A stretch of DNA of 64,000 nucleotides, taken from Scatophagus argus. Taxonomy: Eukaryota; Chordata; Actinopteri; Scatophagidae. The first letter of the stretch is position 1. The number at the start of each line of letters is the position of its first letter. Shown here piece after piece: positions 1-13,030 of this stretch. The position numbers and the translations under genes are program-made. The stretch lies in contig NC_058504.1 in the NCBI RefSeq assembly GCF_020382885.2, positions 10,096,519-10,160,518 on the forward strand, written 5' to 3'. The notes under the pieces were generated by a model that was not told where the DNA came from, did not search any database, and worked only from the letters and a program-made list of their open reading frames with translations.

Positions 1-101
1 GCAGACACGGAAGAAAAGAGTCACATCAGTGAGGCGACCATAGTGTGGCTCGCTGAGTGACCCAACATCAGCTTGACATGACATGAAGCAGAGAAACCCA
101 C

Positions 102-1441
102 CTCATCTCTGATCTCAGCGCACACAGACGAGAAGAGCTCCGCGACGACGAGCCTCTGCTGCATCATGTCCACGCTGATCCGCTCCTCACACACCGCCTG
201 GCCCAGACGCTCACACACCACCTGAGGACGGTGCGATGGGATAAATAACACATGTACCATATTACTGACACTTCACTTTCAGTACTCCTCACCTTTGGCT
301 CTGGGTGACCTCCGGGGATGTCCAGGAGACCCCCTGCCTCTGCCACCTTCTGGCTCCTTCGAATCAACACCACCTGACCATCATCTGTACACAGGATGGC
401 GCCCACACCCAGAGGCTGAGCCAGGAGAGCCAGAGGATCACCGAACTCCACCTCTCCCAGCTGACGGAGCTCTGCCGCTCGACACGACCAGTTTGTTCCC
501 AGGTAGTCCTTGTAACATGTCAGGCCAAGTCTCAGAGTGAGGAGCGGCCCAGCTTCTTGATCCTCTGTGTTTGATGTATTTTCCGCCTGATTCACGGATC
601 TGTTTCTTTCGTCCAAACTGTTCTGATTAGTGTCAGGCAGAGAGTCGCAAGTACACAAATCCCTCCCCATTCTTTTGCTGCTGCTGAATTCCCCAACCTG
701 ATTCTCTGCTAAAACGGAGATGTCAGGTGAATGAGTGCAGGGCAGGTGTTTAAGAGAAACAGAGGATGACGAGGCACTCGCAGGAGTGGACAAGCAGAAA
801 GAGTGCAGTCTGAATTTGGACCCGTTGAAAAGCCACGGCTCCTTGGACACCCGCTGTGTCCACACCTCCTCTATTTGACGCTCCAAACACGGATCAGTCT
901 GCCTGTTAAACCTGGAGAGAGGACGAGTAAGGAAAACAACCTTGTCGTCAAATCCCATAAAAACACTTTCCTGCCATGTCCACTGGTTACTGCTGAAAAT
1001 GTAATTCATTAGAAAGGAATCCGAAACATAACATTTCAAGGAGAATTCAAAGACTAAAACAGCTCACTTGTAACTCAAACAGGAAGTGCATTTAATGAGG
1101 ACTATTTTCAGCCATAATATAGCTGGTTTTGGTCTTTGTATGGGATTTGTTGATAACTGGAAAATGCAGAACATATCCAGACTATCTAGAGTATGCTGTG
1201 CGATGTGTATCATCTGCGTCAGTTCTGACTGAGGGGATTTTAATTTCAGCGGTTACATCACACGCTTGAGCTACTATGTTGTTAAAATGAAAGGCTTTAC
1301 AATTATGTAACTCTCTGGTTTGAACCAGTTTTAGAAGGCTGAATTATGTTCCTACCTTTCAGAGAGCTCAACTTGTACTTCAGACTCCAGAAGTCCCTTC
1401 CAGGCTGCACAGTGCAGCAGCACAGACACCTCAGAGTCCAT
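102..1441 (-). CDS. nudt22: NUDT22, UDP-glucose/UDP-sugar Nudix hydrolase (3' end outside window)
   Basis: Read on the minus strand in three phase-consistent exons: 1441-1356, 911-293 and 221-102, followed by a GT donor at 101/100, so the gene runs off the left edge. The start ATG (1441-1439) opens MDSEVSVLLHC, matching the N-terminus I remember for vertebrate NUDT22. Exon 2 carries EVW, PWLF and KFRLHS, then LRLGLTCYKDYLGTNW, QPLGVGA, and ends in DIPGGHPEPK, the first half of the modified Nudix box. Exon 3 ends in CAEIRDE, the acidic second half that binds the metal. The family hydrolyses UDP-glucose to UMP and glucose 1-phosphate. Roughly 80 residues rich in Ser, Asn and Glu (about residues 72-151) sit where human NUDT22 has about ten. 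The gene stands head-to-head with dnajc4, its neighbour in mammals too. The identification is firm; the missing C-terminus cannot be judged. Confidence 0.92.
912..1355 (-). other. nudt22 intron 1
   Basis: Intron between the first two coding exons, with donor GTAGG and acceptor CTCTCCAG on the minus strand. It is AT-rich and I see no other gene in it. Confidence 0.8.
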
Positions 1442-4400
1442 TACTCTTCAGTGTGGATCACCATCATCACACTCTGCACTGCAGTTCTGCAATGATAATA
1501 ATAATAATAATAATAATAATAACATTTCTGCTAAGTAAACAAAATGCACAGGAAAGAACCAGAAGTTATAGATGTGTTGTAAAGACCTGAAACAGAAAAT
1601 GTTTGGATAACAATGTCCAGGTTTACTTCTTCTGAGCTCTCCCTTCACAGACACAGATCAAAAACACACAAATTCAGGCAGTGGAGTCTAATCAAACCCT
1701 TACATTCATGTTTGTTTATTTCTCCACAGCACTTTAAGAAAAAAAAAAAAGAAAATCCAATGACCTGCTGTTTTTGTTTATAGTTATTTGAGCTGTTGAA
1801 TTTGATTACAGGTGTTTGGTAAGTCCAAATGTTCAGTAATTATTATCCGTATTATCAAATTACTGTAACAGTTGAAGCGTTAAAGCACAGCAAACATAAA
1901 AAGAGTAAAGAGGTAAGCAAAGACACATTCACTCATTTTCTGGAACAATCACATATTTATCATTTTCATGTCCAAAAAAAATTGTTTTAAAAGTGCCGTA
2001 AAGTCATGCTCACACACTTATGTTACACACAGCCTCCCAACTATTTCGGAATCAGGGATGTAGACATATAAAATGGGAGTAACATTTCAGTCAGCAGTGA
2101 TCAGGCTACCCAGCTGTCTCAGTCTGTGGTGTCACAGCAGGTGTTCACTCAGGTGTGAAACACCTGTAGTGACAGCAACTTGTTGAAGAGACTACCCGTA
2201 CAGCATATGTAGCGTATGGTTTAGCTTACCTTTTTTTGTACTGTTTATTTTGCCTTTTAAAAAATATTAAATAACATTGGATCATACAGCCCATTTAAAG
2301 CCGATATAACGCGAGTTGCAACATTTCAGTCTTTGGAAAAGAGCCAAGATGAGATAAAAATCAAAATAGAGTGACTTCCAGGAAGCAGTTTTTTCCGGTT
2401 ACAATCAATTGCGCTGAATCCCACAGATCAGACTTTTCATCCAGATTTGTCAACGCTAATGCAAGTCGTTACAGATTTACTTCAGTTAGCTTAAATGTTG
2501 TTAACAAGTCAAACTGTCAAGCTCAGTCTCAGTTCATCCTGGACTGAAACACCACCAGGAGAAGGACCGTGTAAACTAAGCGCACATAGAAGATTATTAT
2601 GTAAAACTATAATGCTATTATTTTGTAATATGTAATGTTAACCTGGACAACTATCACAATCTGTTAAATTTGGGACCAAATAGTGTGGTTTTCTCTTACC
2701 TTCCAAGGTGGAAGTCCATGCCAAATAGCAGACTATAGTTTCTTCCTCTTTTATTGGGTAGAGGAAAGAATGTGCTCATTATCACCACCTAGTGACTAAG
2801 AATCTGAACTGCAGGTCAAATAAAAAATAACTAACGGCTGCTTAAAATGTTATTATTATATTAAATGTTATATTATTATAATTATTGTCTATATTTAAAA
2901 AAAACACTTTGTATCTGATATGTTGTATTAAAGTTATACTGATGAGGACTTTACATAAATCCTATATTTCACCTCTGTAGATGAACACGGCCACAACAGG
3001 GTTAAAATCCTGGGAAAACCAACAAGTGACGTGTTTGTGATGTGTTAAGTCACCTACAATCAACGACAACTTCCGGTCCCAATCAATCATTCAAACATGT
3101 TGAAAAAAGCATTTTAAAACAACGTTCTCTAGGATATTCATTACAAGATACAATTAAACAGCATTGCAAATAAAATACTACTGTAAAAACACTTTGTATA
3201 AGAAATATTATTTTTTTAAATAAATTGCAATTGTTGGTTATTAACATAAATTATACTTTAATAGAATTTAAGCTTATTTTGTGCTACATAGGCCTTGACC
3301 ATAGGGTCAGACATATTTACATTTCTACAATTATTATGCTGTGGGTTCTGCTTAATATTTATTTAATCACAGCAGCGTGTCCCTACATTGTATGTGCCAT
3401 GGTTACTCTAATACATTGTGAAAACAAACAAACAAAAACTTATCTTTTATTTTGAAGGGAGATAATCCTATTTTCCGGTTTTCCCTTGGCTAGTTTCACT
3501 GAGCTGAGTTTACGTAAAGGCCTCACGGTACAGCTACTGTTATGAAACTGAGTTCTGCTGGTATGTCACCTTACTTTGTTTAAACGCTGAGTTTATACTT
3601 AACCAAACTTTGCGGCATAGTTTAATGATTTCTAATTTTTCACACAACACCGCTAGCTACATTAGATCATTGTTAGCATGTTAGCTGTAGCTCCGAATAG
3701 CTGTCGGGCACCTAACCGACTACTTTTAGCTCTGCTGTTCAGGTAGCAGAACGAAATGTTCCCGGCATTGCTTGCTCTTTCTCTTCATCTAATGACCCAT
3801 ATTCAGACAAAACAGTCACTCTGCACTCGATGGTGGCTAATGAAATCAACTCACGTCAGTTTTAATTTAATACAGAGTGAATACGACCCCTGCAACAAAA
3901 CTGAGTGATGTCAAAGTGAATAAATATGCTTCAACAGAGAAAAGGAGAGATCACAGGATCAGCTGCTGGTGTTGGTTGGTCAGTGTCAGAGTCCTGCTTT
4001 TAAAACATTTCACTCATCTCGCCCCCTGTTGTTGTCCCAAATCAGGTCACGTGTCAGCAGATGAGGACACAGCTGCTGACAGCATCAGTTTCAGTGGAAA
4101 CACACTGAAAGGTAAAGAAAGGAAAGCAGACTTATCTGTATGTTTTGAAGCTAAATGGTTGGGTTGATTTGGGCAGTTCAGTAATTTAACTTAACAATAT
4201 GTTGCATTTTACAGGCACAAAATATAGTCAGTATTTACAAGGATTTTAGATATTGCTTATATGGTAAGACTTAGAAAGGCAATTTGTTTCTATTCATTTT
4301 CATTAAATTACCTAAATGGTGAATTCTACATATCTGATAAAATGAACAGACTTAAAGTGCAACATGAACATATTTGAAATGCTGTGCAGGCTGAGTAGTT

Positions 4401-4490
4401 AATATTTCGGTTTCAGATGTCCCCCTGCCTCTCCTGTAATGGTCTTTCTTTCTGTCGTGGCTGATGTTAACATCTGTCTTCTGTGTACAG
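1442..4490. promoter_or_regulatory. Divergent upstream region between nudt22 and dnajc4
   Basis: About 3 kb between the nudt22 start codon and the dnajc4 coding exons, which diverge from it. It holds an (AAT)n microsatellite near 1493, long AT-rich tracts and several CCGGTT/CCGGTC ETS-like matches (near 2395, 3073 and 3474). A plausible non-coding dnajc4 first exon ends at 3560, just before GTATGT. Transcription start sites cannot be fixed from sequence alone. No convincing coding exon was found here. Confidence 0.4.
1493..1522. repeat. (AAT)n microsatellite
   Basis: About ten AAT/ATA units just upstream of the nudt22 start codon, possibly within its 5' UTR or promoter. Confidence 0.9.
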
Positions 4491-4523
4491 GCCCTCTGTG
4501 TTGAACCTCAGACATTTACCATC

Positions 4524-6990
4524 ATGCAACTGGAGGCTCAGCTCCGTCTATGCCAGAGTTGCCTTTGGTGTTATAAGAGTGGGCTGCGCCTCCTCTCCCA
4601 AAGCTATGCACATAGGTAGGCTCGGTGTGTGTGTGTGTGTGTATACATACATACACATATATAGAGAGAAAGGAAGAGCGATGTATATAATATGTTTGCG
4701 TATTTGTGTAGTAAATCAGAATGACTGAAAACGACTTAATGACTTCTTAACTTTGTCACCACAGAAAAGCTGTGAACTACTATGATCTCCTGGGAGTTAA
4801 ATCTGATGCCAACTTGGAGGAAATTAAAAGTGCTTTTTTTGACAAATCTAAGAAGGTAGGATTTAATAACAAACTGTGCATTTTGAGAAAACGTCTGGCC
4901 ACACGAGGGCAGACTTTCACTGCCGAGTTTCTTTGCAAACTGTTTTGCAACTGTTCCCACAATGATTCTCCTGATTGTTTGTTTTCATGTCGCTGCTCCC
5001 TGTGTAAATAAGGATGTGTATGTGTATTAACCTTTTTAACCTGGTTTTGGGCATAATTGAAGGTTGACACAACTGCCCCTTAATGGAATAAAACTGCAAC
5101 ATAAGCGTGCATTCATTTGTTGAACAGAGAAAGTATATTTTTGTGCGTAAATGGCTGCATCACAGTGTGCCTTGTTTCATTGGTTGGTTTGGTCAGTAGT
5201 CCTCATTACTGTCATGCAGCTGCACCCAGACAGCGACCCATCCAACCAAGAGCTGCACAGCAAGTTTGTGGAGCTGAACGAGGCCTACCGAGTGCTGAGC
5301 AAGGACCTGAGCAGGAAGGAGTATGACATCAAAATCAGACATCCATCCAGCGGGGGCCAAGCTTTTAGGTCTTCCTCCAGTCACGCCAGCTACACAGCCA
5401 GGTGAAAATACACACAGTCTGCCAGTTTGTGCTTCTTAGTATTAGCGTTAGTGCAGGATAAAAAAAGGCAACTGACTGACGTTCCCCTGCGGAGAGAGGA
5501 CTTATTTTTAATAGCTTTAATCCAACTTTGACTTGAGGCAGTTTTTCATGAAATGCCCTCGTTGTACATGCTGTTCTTGTGAAGACTGATTAACTAAATG
5601 TGCTGTTGTCAGAATCAATTTCTGCACTTTTCCAAATATGGAAAACCCCTGCAATTATTGGCCAGAGTTTTTTGATTCATATTTCTATGCTGCATAGTTT
5701 CAAGTTTTGTTCATCCTTGTGAACAACAAGTAAAAACTGTGCCTTTGGCTCAGACTTTGACCAGTTCAACAAGTTATGTGTCTACTTAAACTACTTGAGA
5801 TTTCACATCACAAGTTTTACTCAATTTTTAGAATAAAGCAAAACCGAAAAGTACAGCTGAAAACGGTAGAGTCAGAATTCGAAAACGTTTTTTTGTCCAT
5901 CACAACTGAACAGATGAAAATCTTTGACCCAGTAACTCTACATCACTCAGACTTGCCACTTTAGGCCTTGCATTATAGTCAGTTTTTTACACTACCTAAC
6001 ATTTATAGTCCCACCTTTGTTTTTGATGCTCTGGTTCTTCTTCTTCGACTACTTTCCCAATCAGATCGGAAACTCAGGAGAGCATGCGTTACTGGGAGCA
6101 GGTTCACCAGTCTCACGCTCAGGACATGACGAGGGAGGAGTGGCAGAGGAGGCGGAGGAGGAACTTCCGCTTGGTGGGCTACTGCGTCATCACTATGTTG
6201 CTCAGCGTCGGAGCCCACTTAGTCTTTTTCAGGTAAAACAGAAGACGCAATTCTTAGTGTGCGCTTTTGTTTTTGGTGATAAACTTAAAATCTTGATATT
6301 TTAATTCCATTTACACAATTTACAATCTCGTGTCAGACTTCCCACTGCAGCCCATGCATCTCGTTTTCTGAATTCATGTTTTCTTTTCCAGCACAGTCAC
6401 ATCCGAATGAATGGGTTTGTTTGCGGACACGTCTCCATGCCGTGCGTCTTGGCACAACCTCATGCCTTGTGTCCTTGTATTTGTTTTCGCACGTGGACTC
6501 GGTGCCACTTGTGTTTGTGGAGAGTGACTTCTTTGTGATCTGAAGAGCTGTTATAACAGCTGCACAAACTCATAAATACAACTGAGCACACTGAGCGCCA
6601 GCTGAGCAACTTTTTAGGTTGTGCAAAGTTATCCTGTCCGTGGTGTCTTAAATGAAGTGTTTTTCTGACTCAGGAAATTGGAAGACATGCACAACAACTT
6701 CATGGACAAGAAAGATCAAGTCATCACAGAAATTTACAATAAATCCAAAGAGAGAGCCAGGTGAGGGCCCATAAAACTGCTTTACATTAATTCGTTTTTC
6801 TTCATGGCACATTTGGCTGGTCACAGTAAATTTCTGTGGGTTTTGTTTCGCTTAAATACGGAGTCTTCAGGTGCGTTCTGTGCTGTTTCCCAGGGCCAAC
6901 GGTTTTAAGAAGCAGACAGAAATTCTGCGGGAGAAACATGCTGAGTCTCTGAACAAATACAGAAGGCCTGACGTTGGAGGAGACGAGTAG
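4524..6990 (+). CDS. dnajc4: DNAJC4, membrane-anchored J-domain co-chaperone
   Basis: Six coding exons in consistent phase: 4524-4615, 4765-4855, 5220-5401, 6065-6232, 6674-6760 and 6894-6990 (stop TAG). They give 238 aa; human DNAJC4 is of similar length (about 240). The J-domain begins near residue 34 with NYYDLLGV and continues through EEIKSAF; the Hsp70-contacting HPD triplet is at residues 63-65, at the start of exon 3, followed by FVELNEAYRVLS. An Arg-rich stretch (WQRRRRRNFR) precedes one hydrophobic segment at about residues 157-177, so the protein is probably tail-side membrane anchored with the J-domain able to recruit Hsp70. The tail is charged (KKQTEILREKH). An untranslated part of the first coding exon probably starts at 4491 after TGTACAG. 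The gene lies between nudt22 and vegfb as in mammals. Confidence 0.93.
5402..6673 (+). other. dnajc4 introns 3 and 4
   Basis: Two introns (5402-6064 and 6233-6673) around the membrane-segment exon. They are AT-rich apart from that exon, and I recognise no RNA gene or repeat in them. Confidence 0.7.
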
Positions 6991-7259
6991 GAGAGTCTCT
7001 GTGCTGAGTGATGACGGAGTTTGAAGTGGCAGCAGGTGAAGGGTGGCAGACTGAATGTGATAGAAGTTTGGGGATTTTTAAATGTTTTTTTCTGTGCTCA
7101 TCCTCACCTGGAGACACGCAGAACATGCATGTCATGTGGGAGGGTTTTATCTGGTCATGCAGGTGTTTCTCCATTTGCAAACTGAACTGTATATCAGGCG
7201 TGACTGCTTTGCAGAACACTGGAAGCGACCGGAGCATCTAAAGGATCCAACTACAGTGT

Positions 7260-7265
7260 AATAAA
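7260..7265 (+). terminator. dnajc4 polyadenylation signal AATAAA
   Basis: Canonical AATAAA 270 bases after the dnajc4 stop, followed by T/G-rich sequence. It probably ends the 3' UTR. Confidence 0.55.
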
Positions 7266-9029
7266 CACTGAAATGAACTCATAGGAACATGTTGCTCACT
7301 ATTCCTCCACCCAGTTCCTGTGTTGGTGGTGCACAGCATGCTGGGCTCACAGATAACACTGACTTGAGTCGATCAAGTCAAGACGAGACAGACTGTTGTA
7401 ATGTCGTTATGTTTCTACCTGAAACCAACCTAACTGGATTAAAGTCATGTCTGGGGTTGGACACAAGAGGACGCTCGTTAAATCTTCTGTCAGCTTTGAT
7501 GAGCCTGTTCAGAGGGATGACTGAGGAGGGTGCAGTGTTGCATGTACAGAGTCAAAAGTCTCAGCAATAATGATTTTGCAAGCAAAGGTGTTGACAGTTA
7601 TGGATCCCAACTCCTCACTGTTCCCTATGATGAGCTCATGTGAAACTGCAGAAATGTAATGCTGGCATTTCCAGGCAAAACATGGTATAAAGATCGTTTG
7701 TTAGAAATGGATATCATCCACTATTATGACTTGAAAAGAGTGACACTGAGTAATTTATTTATTGTCAAACTATTGTAATAAGGTCGAGACTATGAAAATG
7801 TGGAAGTTGGGTGACATGATGGTTCATAGTTACAGATGAAGGTTCCTCCAGAGCTGATATTTACCATTTTGCCTCTCACTTTTTAGGATATTGGAGTTAG
7901 TTGTTGTTTTGACTGCCTTGCCCTGAGAAATTCATTAAAAGATCAGCCTTTTCCTCATGAGTCACTACTCCTCATCTCTCATTCACACATGCTTTGGTTC
8001 CAGTTTCATGATACAAACTCCACTACAGACTCCAAACATTTCAAAAAAACCTTAAAAATGTAAAACATTTTTAGCAATATTCTTCTAAGGTGAGATTCAT
8101 TTCCACTCACCAGCCTACTTAGCAAGAGACGTCCAGATGAACACAGTTGCCTTGTAGCATTGTTTTTGTCTGATAATTATCAGGATTCACAAGTTCATTT
8201 CCCATTAACTCAGAGTTCATACTTTGTGATATTGATCAGCTCTTTTAAACTTGTAGTCTCATTAGTCTCATCTCAGTAGCTGTACATGTCTTCAAGTGAA
8301 AACTGACACCACAGATGCAGTACATAACATGTTTATTGGCATATTTACATGCACATGAAAGTAATGAAACAATTGATAAGAGCGTCTTGGATGCACTGTA
8401 TTTGTTTGCTGGTGACATCATGGAAAAAAAAAAGGTTTGAGGCGCTTAAGAAAAAACTGGCACAAGTATGAACTGAACTTTCATGTGAATTGTGTTGTAA
8501 GAAAACATATTGTCTTTTCCCTCTTCTGTCTTTCTTGTCAGCAGGAGATAACATCCCTGCATAGCTTACAGACACCCTCACCCTCATGTGGCGTGTGAGT
8601 GCCCTGTCATAACCCAAACACACCATAATGACTGAGATTCTGTTGTCAGCATGCGTCCACACACACACACACACATGCTGATGGAAGACAAGCCTCATGA
8701 AAGGCAGCTACAGAACTGCACAGGAAAACCAGCTACGAAGATCGTCTTAACTGACTTTTACCTTTGGTCTCACGAGCTGCAGAGGAAAAGCGTGTCGCAT
8801 AATAATGCACTGAAATAACACTCTGCCATAACTGCCCTCTGTTTTATTGACCCTCACAATCATCACACTTGGAGGATGTTTGTCCACTTTTTTTTTACTT
8901 TGTAGAAAATAAACAAATCGTAGATAAAACCCTGAACAAATTCTTTTGTGTATTGGAATATTTTTTGTTCGTATCCAGCAAATGAAAAAAATTATGGGAT
9001 GAGGACAAAAATCATGAGCTAGAACGGCA
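7266..9029. other. Intergenic spacer between dnajc4 and vegfb, left part
   Basis: No coding exon recognised. It contains AT-rich sequence and a short (CA)n run at about 8656-8674. Open frames on both strands look like chance. Confidence 0.6.
8656..8674. repeat. (CA)n microsatellite
   Basis: Short uninterrupted CA run in the spacer. Confidence 0.85.
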
Positions 9030-9640
9030 AAGAAAATGAACAATTAGTACTTTGTTGAACCTCCTCTGGCCTTTATGACAGCCTGAATTATCTGAGGAGG
9101 AGCAGGCTTGACTGAAGAAAAACAACACTTTGTATCAATATGGTTCCAGCTTTCTCAAATTGCAACTGACAGCTCACGTTTGCAGGATGGAGTCTTGTCA
9201 GGGACCCCCCCCCTCCAAATTTCCACCATAAATTCTGAGTTGGATTGAGATCAGGACTGTTTGGTGGGGCCATGTCATAGAACTGATCTCCTGAAGAAAA
9301 GCTGTGACACTCCTGGCTCTGTGGTAAGATACATTATCATCCTGAAAAATGACTTCCTCCTCACCTGACAGTTTTACAATGGATGAAATGTGTCCAAAAT
9401 TTCATTGTACACGTGTGTATTGACTCTTGGACTAATAAATCGCCATCTCCCCCGGTCTTTCACCTGGCATGCATGCTTGTTTTCTTCACGTAGTCATCTT
9501 TATACGTTTCATTGGAGCGGCACCAGACAAAAGTTCCTGCATCGTCTCATTGGCCAGTGCAGATTCGGGATTCATCACTGAACGTCGCTTCCAATCATCC
9601 GTGACTGCTTCTCTTTTGCCCATTGTAACCTTGTTTTCGT
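9030..9640 (-). mobile_element. Degenerate mariner/IS630-type transposase relic
   Basis: Minus-strand translation around 9273-9220 contains SPDLNPTQNLW, the signature around the second catalytic Asp of Tc1/mariner (IS630) DDE/D transposases. The plus strand reads like reversed transposase DNA seen in fish mariner elements, with phrases for the GPP/N and metal-binding parts still recognisable. The frame is broken by stops and a poly-C insertion near 9205, so no active enzyme is encoded. Terminal repeats were not resolved, so the boundaries are approximate. Confidence 0.7.
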
Positions 9641-9734
9641 ATGTTCAGGTGTTTAATGCTGGTTTTGGTTTGGCTTTTGTTTATACAAAGCACATTTCCT
9701 TCAGCCGTTTTCTCACACTGAGATCCGCTGATCG

Positions 9735-9960
9735 TTTTCCTCGATTAAACATTTTGGTTGATAAAATGTCAGAAAACAGAAATGTCAGGGAGTTACGCAT
9801 TGATTATTTTGTGAAAACCTAAGATATTCAGTTCAGGAATAAGAAAACCAGTCAATACTCACTTCTTTTTCCCATAAACTGACTAATCGGCTATCAAAAC
9901 TTGCAAATTAATTTTCTGTCAATTGATCCATCGATTAATCGACCAATGATAACTGCTATT
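9735..9960. repeat. Dispersed teleost repeat of the ATTAATCGATTAATCG type (copy 1)
   Basis: AT-rich block with ATCGATTAATCGACC near 9930 and TTTTGGTTGATAAAATGTCAG near 9750. It resembles a common perciform interspersed element; related degenerate copies lie at about 30340, 43110 and 60890. Confidence 0.6.
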
Positions 9961-10039
9961 TAACTACAAAGCCATATGTAGCCTGGATTACAAGGAAATG
10001 CGGATAGTCTTGAGCTCCCTGGAGGCCCTCCGACCCCCT

Positions 10040-11065
10040 CTTTGGGACCAATAGAGACGCTGCACCTGTATCCAGTGCGCCTGTCCTGTTTGGAAAAAGT
10101 TGGCAGCGCAATGGTTACGCTGCGTGCGTCTCAAGTGCAAAGGAAATGAGGAAACCGAATCAAAACAACTAATGAAGACTGCTACCTTACCAGACCTCTC
10201 TGACTGTCCGTGGACTGCCGACTCTCCGCCAACTCCGTTGTAGCCGTGCTGCCATGTCAGTGGAGGATGTTCTAGTCATTTTTATGAGAGGATAAAGAAA
10301 CGGGAAGATGCGCCTGGAGGGTAAACGTCACATTTTCAGGGGGAGCGACAGCGTGGAGAGAAAGTGACCGAGCCGGGGAGAGGAATATGCGGCACTGTGT
10401 TTCCGCACGTCGGGACCAAAGCGTCGGGTCTCTGCCGGATTAAACGTCTCATAGCTGGGTGATGTGATTTGATTTTTCGGCCTCACGGAGGATTTTATGA
10501 TCGCACCGCGTTTCAGCGGGAATCTGGATGATCCACCAGTCAACGTCACCCCAGACCGGTTCTGTGGGGGATCAGGACCAACAGACTGATGGTTCCCTGA
10601 AATAAACGTAGGGAGGCATCACTCAAACTTTAAACACGTCTCATTGGAAAAAAAAAACACACACACAAAAACAAATCTGGATTTCAGGAAGGGTAAGCCA
10701 TCGCACATTTTCTGTCCATGTGTTAAAATTAGTGCAGGGAGCGTTATTTTAGACAGCAGCCCACTCCAGTGGCTCACTAATGAACGGGTTTAACAAACTA
10801 TCATTAGGCTAGTGTTTAGATTAGGAGCTGACACTTGGTACAGTTTAGACGACTATTTAGTCTCGAATGCAACCAGATAAAGTTGTTATTTCAACACCGA
10901 GGATGCCACCCTGGGCGTCCTTTCAAGGAAGGGAGACTGGAGAATGAAAGCGACATTTTTGCTTCTTTAATCGGACGATTGATCGGCGAAGGCACCTTCC
11001 TCCTCTTCTTTTTCTTTTTGGACTGATCCAAAAATATTTTTGCGTGCCCCTTGGACTCCTGCACA
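10040..11065 (+). promoter_or_regulatory. CpG-richer vegfb promoter and 5' UTR region
   Basis: Compared with its AT-rich surroundings, about 10040-10560 is richer in CpG and GC, as expected for a promoter or leader. A GTAAGC donor-like site follows AGGAAG at 10692, so the 5' UTR may be spliced. RCGTG cores occur at 10122 and 10351, but these short motifs prove nothing. The leader ends at the ATG at 11066 (context CACAATGG). Confidence 0.4.
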
Positions 11066-12842
11066 ATGGGGATTATGCTTCAAGTTATTCTAGGAATGTT
11101 TCAATTCCTGCTGCTCACCAGAATACCGACGTCCCATGCCAAGGTATGTATGCGTTTGACCTCAAAAGACTGCATGTCTAAGCGGACAGCCCGCCATCGG
11201 CTGTCGGCTCATGCGGTTTATTTCCAGCTTACGTTGATGGTCACTTGATTGGCATAAAGTAGCCCAGTTTACTTTTTGATTTAGTTTTGTCTAGAGGGGA
11301 ACATGTGGCACTTGTAAGCCTGGAGGAAGTTGTCCCCCAGGTCAATGACTCCTGTTATTAGTCCAATGACTGGAAAATTCCCTGTAATATCCCTGTAGGA
11401 TGTTATGGTTTGTGTGTGGTGCTCAGTAATGACTTTATGGAGACATTGTGGTGTGTATTATCTCCACTTTCTGTCGTAATGTTTTCTAATAAGACACCTT
11501 GTACGCAGAGTTTAAGAGCTGTAATGAATGATTTACCAAAGTCGTCCATATCAATAATATGCCATTCAAAAGTACAACTTTTGGGCTGCCATGTTGGAGG
11601 AAATCCTTCTCCAGCATGGCACTTACTTTGTCTCTTTTTTTTTTGCTGGCTCTTAGTGTATCAGGGAGGTACATAACATTAGGTTAAGGACTGCAGGACA
11701 TCAGGACCAGAAGTCTGTTCATTAACAGCTTTAAAACTTGAGGAATAGTTTGACTAGAGGAAGATTTTCTCCAACCTGGCAGCCCAATTGTTCTTCTCAT
11801 TAATGTCTTATAACTGATCTATAAAGCATTAGCCTCAGTGACTGAGTTATTAAACATTAATAAAGTCATATATGGCTCCAACTCAACTTAGCAGTGACAT
11901 AAAATGGGAAAGAGCAGCAAATCCTCACCCTGGAGAAGCTGTAAAAGGAGAATGTTTGATATTTTTGCTCGATTAATCATTTGCAAATCATTTCAGCTCT
12001 AAAGCCCTTGAATGAACTCTTTTACATGTTTATAATGGGTGCCGCGTTGGTGGTAAAATGGTAACAATTTTTCTTCATGGATCTCATGGCTTTGTATCTT
12101 ATGTTATTTGAAAACGGAGTTAATATAGTCATCATTCAAAAGAAATTATAAAACGATTGCACTGATATGGCACTCACAGTGACGTATGGGCTCCTTTTAC
12201 ACACACACACACACACAGAAGCAGGCGCACATAAATGAAGAGACCTGCATGTCCTGGTTTTTTATTTATGTCTGGAGACTTCTATCAGGAACAGGCAGTG
12301 CTCTGCAGCAGTGTGGGATCCAGCTCTGACTCTGTGCCACTCCACACTCAGTGTTTTTAGTGATGCATCATCCTAGACGCTACATGGTACACAGTAGCAT
12401 GCGCCAAAAGTCCTCCTCACCTGCTCACAGCTGCTGTCTCTCACCTGAGACTCTGCTGTCATGCTGCCTGCTTCTCTGACAGCTCATTTGGAAATAAAGG
12501 GGGTCACCCTGTCCCTCCTGTAGTGATGAAGCTCAGCATGGGAGAGATGGTGTGTAGGACATAGACACATAGACACTCATACAAACACACACTTGGCCCA
12601 TCTGTACACTGATCTCTGGGAGGGGCTGGGAGTTAGACATCTTAGACAGTAGGCAGACAGCAGTACCAGTGCAGATGGCACTGGGATGGCACTCAGGAGT
12701 GTGTGTTTGTGTGCCTGCTCCTTGCAGATCTGGTTGCCGAAAAGAGGTAATCTTATCCTCGTCTTTTTTTCTGAGATACACTTGCTTAAGCTCACACCCT
12801 ACCAGTCACAAAATGGCCCCAGTCACAGCTGAACTCAGAATC

Positions 12843-12900
<58 letters not shown>

Positions 12901-12997
12901 TGGGTGTGAGAGTGGGTGGGTGGGTAGAAGGGGGCGGAGCAGTTAAAGGGGGACAACTGGACAAAGTCTACATTCCCGTACAAGTGGCCTTGGTCTT

Positions 12998-13030
<33 letters not shown>

